Source of the DNA: RFQD01 sp049314515
Lineage (GTDB): Bacteria > Actinomycetota > Actinomycetes > Actinomycetales > Microbacteriaceae
Assembly (NCBI GenBank): GCA_049314515.1
Contig: JBMOEY010000004.1
Coordinates: forward strand, 1 to 36,316
Direction: 5' to 3'
DNA length: 36,316 nucleotides
The notes below the pieces were generated by a model. It did no database searches, was not told where the DNA came from, and saw only the letters and a program-made list of their open reading frames with translations. Numbering within the stretch: the stretch's first letter is position 1; each line of letters opens with the position of its first letter. This document shows positions 32,208 through 36,316 of this stretch, piece by piece. The position numbers were made by a program, and so were the translations under genes.

Positions 32208-32495
32208 ATGTATGTAGCTTGCTGGAACGGCGCAGTCATTGCGCAATCGGACAAGACGATCGAGGTTGAGGGAAATCAGTACTTTCCGTTCGACAGCGTC
32301 ACGACCGAGTACCTGGTCGACTCCGACACCACCACGACATGCTCGTGGAAAGGCTTGGCCAACTATTACTCATTGAACGTTGACGGAAGCGTCAACACCG
32401 ACGCCGTGTGGGTTTACCGCGACCCGAAGGATGCGGCACGCGAGATAACCAACTACGTCGCCTTTTGGCGAGGTGTCGAGGTCACCACAGCCTGA
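32208..32495 (+). CDS. DUF427 domain protein
   Basis: This 95-aa protein matches the DUF427 pattern: WNGAVIAQSDKTIEVEGNQY, YFPFDSV, CSWKGLANYYSLNVDG, AVWVYRDPKDAAREI and YVAFWRGVEV. The biochemical role of the family is not established. The ATG at 32208 follows a GGAGGA site by seven bases, so I reject the in-frame GTG at 32178. A TAAAGT -10-like box (32164-32169) predicts a short leader that begins with a 6-bp hairpin (CGGGTG-AAA-CACCCG, 32175-32189). It lies 19 nt before the transporter ATPase and may share its transcript. Confidence 0.85.
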   Translation: MYVACWNGAVIAQSDKTIEVEGNQYFPFDSVTTEYLVDSDTTTTCSWKGLANYYSLNVDGSVNTDAVWVYRDPKDAAREITNYVAFWRGVEVTTA

Positions 32496-32514
32496 CCGAG
32501 GCTGAATCGTCATC

Positions 32515-33243
32515 ATGATTGAGTTCGACCACGTCTCCAAACGGTATAAAGACGTCGTCGCACTCGACGACGTGTCGCTCATCGTGCCGTCGGCTGAAAT
32601 CACCGTGATAATGGGACTATCGGGTTCGGGCAAAACAACGCTCCTGCGAACGGTCGACCGAATGGTCGCGCCCACGAGTGGCACGATTCGCATCGATGGG
32701 GTTGACATCGCAACCCTCAACCCGATCACGCTCCGTCGCTCCATTGGTTACGTCATGCAGGAGGGCGGTCTGCTTCCGCACAAGACCGCGTTCGAGAATG
32801 TTCGCCTGATCGCACGCATCGCCGGGCAATCCGATGTCGATGCTCGAGCAAATTCGACAGCAATGTTGAGAATGGTCGGTATCGAGCCTGCGCAGTTCGA
32901 GCGGTTTCCGCATCAACTCTCGGGCGGGCAACAACAGCGTGTCGGGGTTGCGCGGGCGCTCGCGACGAAACCGCGAATCCTGTTGATGGATGAGCCTTTT
33001 GGAGCCGTTGACCCCATTGTTCGTGAGGAGTTGCAGGATGAGCTGCGCCGCATTCAACGCGAACTCGAGCTCACCGTACTGTTTGTGACGCACGACCGTT
33101 ACGAGGCGCTGAGCATCGCCGATCAGCTCGTGGTTTTGTCGCACGGTGGGCATGTCGAACAGCGGGGTACCCCCGCCACGATCACCGGTCATCCCGCTAC
33201 CGAGTTCGTCGCCAAGCTCGTGGGTGTCCCGTGGAGTGGGTAG
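32515..33243 (+). CDS. opuCA: Compatible-solute ABC importer, ATP-binding protein (OpuCA/ProV-like)
   Basis: This is the ATPase of a glycine betaine/choline/carnitine-type importer. The 242-aa protein has Walker A GLSGSGKTT (34-42), the GYVMQEGGLLPHKT stretch typical of the OpuCA/ProV group, signature LSGGQQQ (135-141), Walker B ILLMDEP (155-161) and FVTHDRYEA. It is much shorter than classical OpuCA because the C-terminal CBS pair, the ionic-strength sensor, is absent. It overlaps the next permease by 13 nt. Solute identity is inferred from the binding protein and family. Confidence 0.88.
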   Translation: MIEFDHVSKRYKDVVALDDVSLIVPSAEITVIMGLSGSGKTTLLRTVDRMVAPTSGTIRIDGVDIATLNPITLRRSIGYVMQEGGLLPHKTAFENVRLIARIAGQSDVDARANSTAMLRMVGIEPAQFERFPHQLSGGQQQRVGVARALATKPRILLMDEPFGAVDPIVREELQDELRRIQRELELTVLFVTHDRYEALSIADQLVVLSHGGHVEQRGTPATITGHPATEFVAKLVGVPWSG

Positions 33244-33872
33244 CCGCCAACGGGAGTTTCATCCTCGGGCTCACGGCGACGCATATTACCCTGTGTTTGG
33301 TGCCCATCCTCTTGGGTGCCGTGCTCGGCATTGTTTTGGCGCGCATTATCCCGACTCGGTTTGCGGGTGCGACACAGGGCATTCTCGGGTCGATTTATGC
33401 CATTCCCTCCTTGGCTCTTTTTGTGACGCTACCGGTGATTATTGGCACGAGCTTTATCGGTCCGACCAACGTCGTCATTGCGCTGACCGTGTATGTCATT
33501 TCATCGTTTTACTTCTCTGCTCGGGACGCGTTCGCCCAGGTTCCCTCCGCCTCGCGGGTGAGTGCGAGCGCGCTCGGCATGAACGCACGTCAGTTGTTCT
33601 TTCACGTTGAGTTGCCTCTCGCGATTCCCGGACTGATAGCGGGCTTACGCGTGGCGACGGCGAGCACACTCTCGATCGCGTCGATTGCGGCGGTCGTGGG
33701 TGTGCGCAATCTCGGCTACTTATTTGTCGACGGTTTTCAACGAAAGATTCCGGAAGAAATCGTCTCCGGCATCCTGACGATTCTGGTGGTGTCTCTGTTG
33801 CTGGATTTCGGTCTGTGGCTGTTGGGCCGAGTGTTGGCTCCCTGGCGGCGCACGAGGTTAGCCCGTGTTTAG
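33231..33872 (+). CDS. opuCB: Compatible-solute ABC importer permease 1 (OpuCB-like)
   Basis: This is a 213-aa permease with about five or six membrane segments. The N-terminus MEWVAANGSFILGLTATHIT, the GSIYAIPSLALFVTLPVIIG segment and the EAA-like loop ASRVSASALGMNARQLFFHV fit the OpuCB/OpuBD permease group. The GTG at 33231 lies within the end of the ATPase gene, and the 3' end overlaps the next permease by eight bases, so the operon is tightly packed and translationally coupled. Confidence 0.87.
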   Translation: MEWVAANGSFILGLTATHITLCLVPILLGAVLGIVLARIIPTRFAGATQGILGSIYAIPSLALFVTLPVIIGTSFIGPTNVVIALTVYVISSFYFSARDAFAQVPSASRVSASALGMNARQLFFHVELPLAIPGLIAGLRVATASTLSIASIAAVVGVRNLGYLFVDGFQRKIPEEIVSGILTILVVSLLLDFGLWLLGRVLAPWRRTRLARV

Positions 33873-34551
33873 CGCCGAGGAGACGCTTGCCTGGCTGACC
33901 AATACCGCAAACTGGGATGGTCGTTATGGCTTATGGAATCTCATCGCCGAGCACCTCGCACTCACCTTCGTTGCACTTGCCATCGCCGCCGTCATTGCCG
34001 TGCCTCTCGGTCTCGTGACGGGGCACACCGGTCGCGGAGAATTCGCGGTACTCGGGGCAGGGTCGCTGTCACGGTCTATTCCCACGATGGGCCTCCTGTT
34101 TGCACTCGTATTGCTCATCGGCGTGCAGTTTCGTGATCTCGCAGTCGTTCTTGCACTCGTGGTGATTGCCGTGCCGCCCATTTTGGCGGGAGTGCACTCG
34201 GGCGTCACGACGATTCCCCCGCCCATCCGGGATGCGGCGAGGGCTCAAGGAATGACGACGTGGCAGGTGGTTCGCTTCGTCGAGGTGCCGCTCTCGCTCG
34301 CGTCCAGCATTGGGGGATTGCGTATCGCGTACATTCAAGTTTTTGCCACCGTGGTGATCGCACCCCTGGTGGGTCTTGGCGGCTTGGGTTTTGGAATCGT
34401 TCAGGGTTTGGCTCTGAGAAATTTTCCGCAGGTTGTCGCGAGCGCGGCCATCATCATTGTGCTGACTGTTCTGGGGGACCGCATCCTTGGTTCACTGCAA
34501 AAGCGCGCGGGGGCTAAGTTTGAAGAAACACAGCTAATGGAGAAGAAATGA
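33865..34551 (+). CDS. opuCD: Compatible-solute ABC importer permease 2 (OpuCD-like)
   Basis: This is the second permease, 228 aa, with about six membrane segments. It starts at a GTG overlapping opuCB and shows HLALTFVALAIAAVIAVPLG, SRSIPTMGLLFALVLLIG and the loop IRDAARAQGMTTWQVVRFVE. It ends in an ATGA overlap with the binding-protein gene. Its final residues hold a GGAGAAG ribosome site for that gene. Confidence 0.87.
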   Translation: MFSAEETLAWLTNTANWDGRYGLWNLIAEHLALTFVALAIAAVIAVPLGLVTGHTGRGEFAVLGAGSLSRSIPTMGLLFALVLLIGVQFRDLAVVLALVVIAVPPILAGVHSGVTTIPPPIRDAARAQGMTTWQVVRFVEVPLSLASSIGGLRIAYIQVFATVVIAPLVGLGGLGFGIVQGLALRNFPQVVASAAIIIVLTVLGDRILGSLQKRAGAKFEETQLMEKK

Positions 34552-35438
34552 AACTCACACGCATTGCCGCCGCATCTGTGGCCGCCCTGGTCAGCGTCGG
34601 CGTCGTTCTTGGGGTGGCTGGATGCGCCCCCGCAACCGACACCACGTCGAAGCCCATCGTGATTGGCTCGCAAGCCTATTACTCGAACGAAATCATTGCA
34701 GAGGCGTACGCTCAGGTTCTCGAAGACGGCGGCTTCACGGTTGACCGCCAGTTCTCGCTCGGACAGCGCGATGTATACGTTCCCGCGCTTCTTGCCGGCG
34801 AGATCGATCTTTTCCCGGAGTACACGGGCAACTTGCTTCAGTTCTTCGACCCGGCGGCTACTGCCACGGCGACGAACGACGTGTATGCCGCCCTGAAGAC
34901 GGCGTTGCCAAAGGGATTGACGGCGCTCGACATGTCCCCGGCCACGGATCAAGATTCCTACAACGTCACACAAGATTTCGCCAAGGCAAACGGTCTCGAG
35001 TCGATTGCTGACCTGGCGAAACTCACGAACCTCAAACTCGGTGGTGCGCCGGAACTTGCCGAACGCCCCTACGGTCCGAAAGGTTTGTTGGAGAAGTATG
35101 GGGTTACCGTGAGCTTTGAGGCAACGGGTGACACCACGGTCGACTCGCTCGTGGCGGGCATGGTCGACATGGCGAATGTGTACAGCGCTGACCCTCGAAT
35201 CCAGCAGCTCAAACTCGTCACGCTCGCTGATCCCCAGGGCTTGTTCCTCGCCTCCAACGTGGTGCCCATCGCGTCGGACAACGTGAACGACAAGGCTCGC
35301 TCGCTCGTCAACGCTGTCTCGAGCGCCATGACCGCGCAAGACCTCGTTGCCCTCAACGTGCGCAGCGTGGACGAGAAGCTCTCGGCGTCGGTCATCGCTC
35401 ACGACTGGCTCGTGTCGAAGGGTCTGCTCAAAAACTAG
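34548..35438 (+). CDS. opuCC: Compatible-solute ABC importer lipoprotein binding protein (OpuCC-like)
   Basis: This is a 296-aa lipid-anchored extracellular receptor. The signal peptide ends with lipobox VAGC (Cys26). The mature protein follows the OpuAC/OsmX pattern: KPIVIGSQAYYSNEIIAEAY, LLAGEIDLFPEYTGNLLQFF, RPYGPKGLLEKYGV and DTTVDSLVAGMVDMANVYS. This fold binds quaternary ammonium solutes such as betaine or choline through an aromatic cage; the exact ligand cannot be read here. It is the last gene of the operon; no clear hairpin follows before the convergent gene at 35525. Confidence 0.88.
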   Translation: MKLTRIAAASVAALVSVGVVLGVAGCAPATDTTSKPIVIGSQAYYSNEIIAEAYAQVLEDGGFTVDRQFSLGQRDVYVPALLAGEIDLFPEYTGNLLQFFDPAATATATNDVYAALKTALPKGLTALDMSPATDQDSYNVTQDFAKANGLESIADLAKLTNLKLGGAPELAERPYGPKGLLEKYGVTVSFEATGDTTVDSLVAGMVDMANVYSADPRIQQLKLVTLADPQGLFLASNVVPIASDNVNDKARSLVNAVSSAMTAQDLVALNVRSVDEKLSASVIAHDWLVSKGLLKN

Positions 35439-35524
35439 ACCGTCGATGGCGCACTCGGCAGGTTTCGCGAACTCGCAGCCTGTCGGGGGCGTCTTCGTTG
35501 AACCGGCGGCTGCTTCGTATGTGC

Positions 35525-35965
35525 TTACTTCGCCCGCTTGGTGATCAGTGAGAGACCAAACAAGGTCACGAGCACGAAAAACACGGGCCAGTTCAAGGCT
35601 TCGCCCGGAGGAGTGTGCGTGCTCTGAACGGCACCCATCTGTCCGGCGAGGGCGCGCATTGGCGCATCGAGACAGAGAAACAAAATCACGAGCGGCGTGA
35701 GGCCGTTGTATGCGAAGAACAAAACGAACATGAGTCCGACGAGCAGCAGCTGAATCGCACCCCACTGGTGGAACAGTGCAATGATGTTGCTTCCGCCCGC
35801 GACGGTCGTGTCGATGCCCGCGATTGACTGTGCTCCGCCGTCGGGTGAGAACAGGTGGATGGCGCTTCTCACGACAACGACCAACATGAAGACGAAAGTA
35901 ATGACGCGGACGAAGAGATACCCTCCGTAGCTCTTCGGGTTCTTGGGCAACAGGGCGTTCGTCAT
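35525..35965 (-). CDS. Four-helix membrane protein of unknown function
   Basis: This is a 146-aa protein with hydrophobic segments at about 17-35, 68-85, 89-104 and 125-140 and a basic end ITKRAK. The N-terminus MTNALLPKNPKSYGGYLFVR precedes the first helix. The loop after it (GGAQSIAGIDTTVAGGSN) is polar. I do not recognise the family. I chose the ATG at 35965 because GGGAGG lies eight bases upstream on the minus strand; the frame continues upstream into tRNA-like sequence that is not protein coding. It is convergent with opuCC and lies 20 nt downstream of the tRNA-Arg fragment. Confidence 0.75.
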   Translation of the reverse strand: MTNALLPKNPKSYGGYLFVRVITFVFMLVVVVRSAIHLFSPDGGAQSIAGIDTTVAGGSNIIALFHQWGAIQLLLVGLMFVLFFAYNGLTPLVILFLCLDAPMRALAGQMGAVQSTHTPPGEALNWPVFFVLVTLFGLSLITKRAK

Positions 35966-35985
35966 AAGATTTCCTCCCGGCTTAG

Positions 35986-36030
35986 TGGTGCCCTCGGCAG
36001 GAATCGAACCTGCGACCAAGAGATTAGAAG
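35986..36030 (-). pseudogene. 3' half of tRNA-Arg (TCT), 5' half missing
   Basis: Read on the minus strand the sequence has anticodon loop CTTCTAA (anticodon TCT), then TCTCT, the variable loop TGGTC, a perfect T arm GCAGG-TTCGATT-CCTGC, the acceptor 3' strand CGAGGGC, A73 and an encoded CCA. The matching acceptor 5' strand (GCCCTCG) is absent. In the place of the D arm there is only a weak TTCA/TGAA hairpin. The 5' side of the anticodon stem is AGAGC, pairing at four of five positions. This is the typical remnant left at one end of an element integrated into a tRNA gene. The intact copy would lie at the other end of the element. Confidence 0.8.
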
Positions 36031-36040
36031 GCTCTTGGTC
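36014..36040. other. Putative attachment-site core for a tyrosine recombinase
   Basis: GACCAAGAG (36014-36022) and its exact complement CTCTTGGTC (36032-36040) flank nine bases that contain most of the tRNA anticodon loop. Inverted core sites around a 7-9 bp crossover at an anticodon loop are the known layout for tRNA-targeting tyrosine integrases. The left half continues into tRNA sequence, the right half does not. Confidence 0.65.
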
Positions 36041-36316
36041 ACACATTCAACCAACTTTGAAAAACCGCTAAAACACAGGCATCCGAGCCTGAGAACTTCA
36101 CATTAACACGGCTGTCGCCGCTCGGGTACGACTCACGGTACGACTCGTGGCAATTTCGCGTCATGGGATTGGTACATTTATGACGCAAAGGGTCCCAGCT
36201 AGTCTGCGGCTTCAAGTCAGCAACGCGACCCAGATTGGAAGTAGCGGTGTCCAACAGGTTTGAGTCTCGTGGCGTTACTTACACGATTGTAAGCAATGTA
36301 CTGGAGATTGTTCAGT
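36041..36316. other. Non-coding edge of a presumed integrated element
   Basis: I see no convincing complete gene here. There is a direct repeat GGTACGACTC at 36125-36134 and 36137-36146. A small hairpin on the minus strand (CAGGC-TCGGAT-GCCTG, 36091-36076) is followed by TGTTTT and could end a leftward transcript. A 32-codon open frame on the minus strand runs off the right edge and stops at 36217; it could be the C-terminus of a gene beyond the window, but it is too short to identify. Confidence 0.4.

Noticed and set aside
34401..35765. Long open frame (454 codons) antisense to opuCC
   Set aside because: It spans two real genes on the opposite strand, is Arg-rich, and has no domain-like sequence or ribosome site.
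35986..36070. Complete tRNA-Arg, or tRNA split by a group I intron
   Set aside because: No acceptor 5' strand is present, and the break lies before the anticodon, not at a usual intron position. No intron core was recognised nearby.
36039..36254. 71-codon open frame on the minus strand at the right edge
   Set aside because: It enters the attachment-site sequence and has no recognisable motif. I treat this stretch as non-coding.

Overview
The window looks like chromosome from a high-GC Gram-positive actinobacterium, most likely a member of the Microbacteriaceae. The evidence is the moderately high GC content, many GTG starts, the ligA-gatCAB order, fused YkoD-type ECF ATPases, several apparently leaderless genes with TANNNT -10 boxes, lipobox-type binding proteins and secreted Ser/Thr/Ala-rich repeat proteins. 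This placement comes from gene content only; there is no rRNA in the window.

Layout, left to right. Positions 1-4859 hold the 3' part of ligA (cut by the window edge) and gatC-gatA-gatB, the tRNA amidotransferase, with start/stop overlaps. Positions 4998-9014 hold a complete polyamine-type ABC importer (ATPase, lipoprotein, two permeases). A 58-aa membrane ORF and dinB (DNA polymerase IV) follow. At 10473-14003 a TPP riboswitch precedes ykoE-ykoD-ykoC, a thiamine-precursor ECF importer, and an overlapping P-loop kinase. Positions 14014-15070 hold an 86-aa unknown protein, a bidirectional terminator, tRNA-His and orn (both minus strand).

Positions 15210-18182 encode a secreted S8 (subtilisin-like) protease in which an array of IPT/TIG-like domains lies between propeptide and catalytic domain. 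A long imperfect hairpin, a DUF4239-like membrane protein with a strong leaderless promoter, a tiny ORF and pntA-pntB (membrane transhydrogenase) follow, closed by a perfect 18-bp terminator.

Positions 22570-32131 form the most distinctive region. It has a secreted animal-type haem peroxidase (minus strand), a DoxX-type membrane protein, and a 2354-aa secreted protein made of 24 Ig-like repeats plus a fibronectin-III domain. Positions 32208-35438 hold a DUF427 protein and a compatible-solute (OpuC/ProU-type) ABC importer. The right end has a 4-TM protein and then the 3' half of a tRNA-Arg(TCT) gene whose 5' half is missing. A perfect 9-bp inverted repeat sits around its anticodon loop, which looks like the attachment-site end of an integrated element lying beyond the right edge.

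In function the window mixes housekeeping (ligase, amidotransferase, oligoribonuclease, tRNA), three importers (polyamine, thiamine precursor, betaine/choline type), NADPH supply (PntAB) and a set of secreted repeat-rich proteins. The best candidate for an undescribed system is the peroxidase / DoxX / giant Ig-repeat neighbourhood, which could make an oxidatively cross-linked extracellular fibre. That idea is inference from adjacency and composition only.
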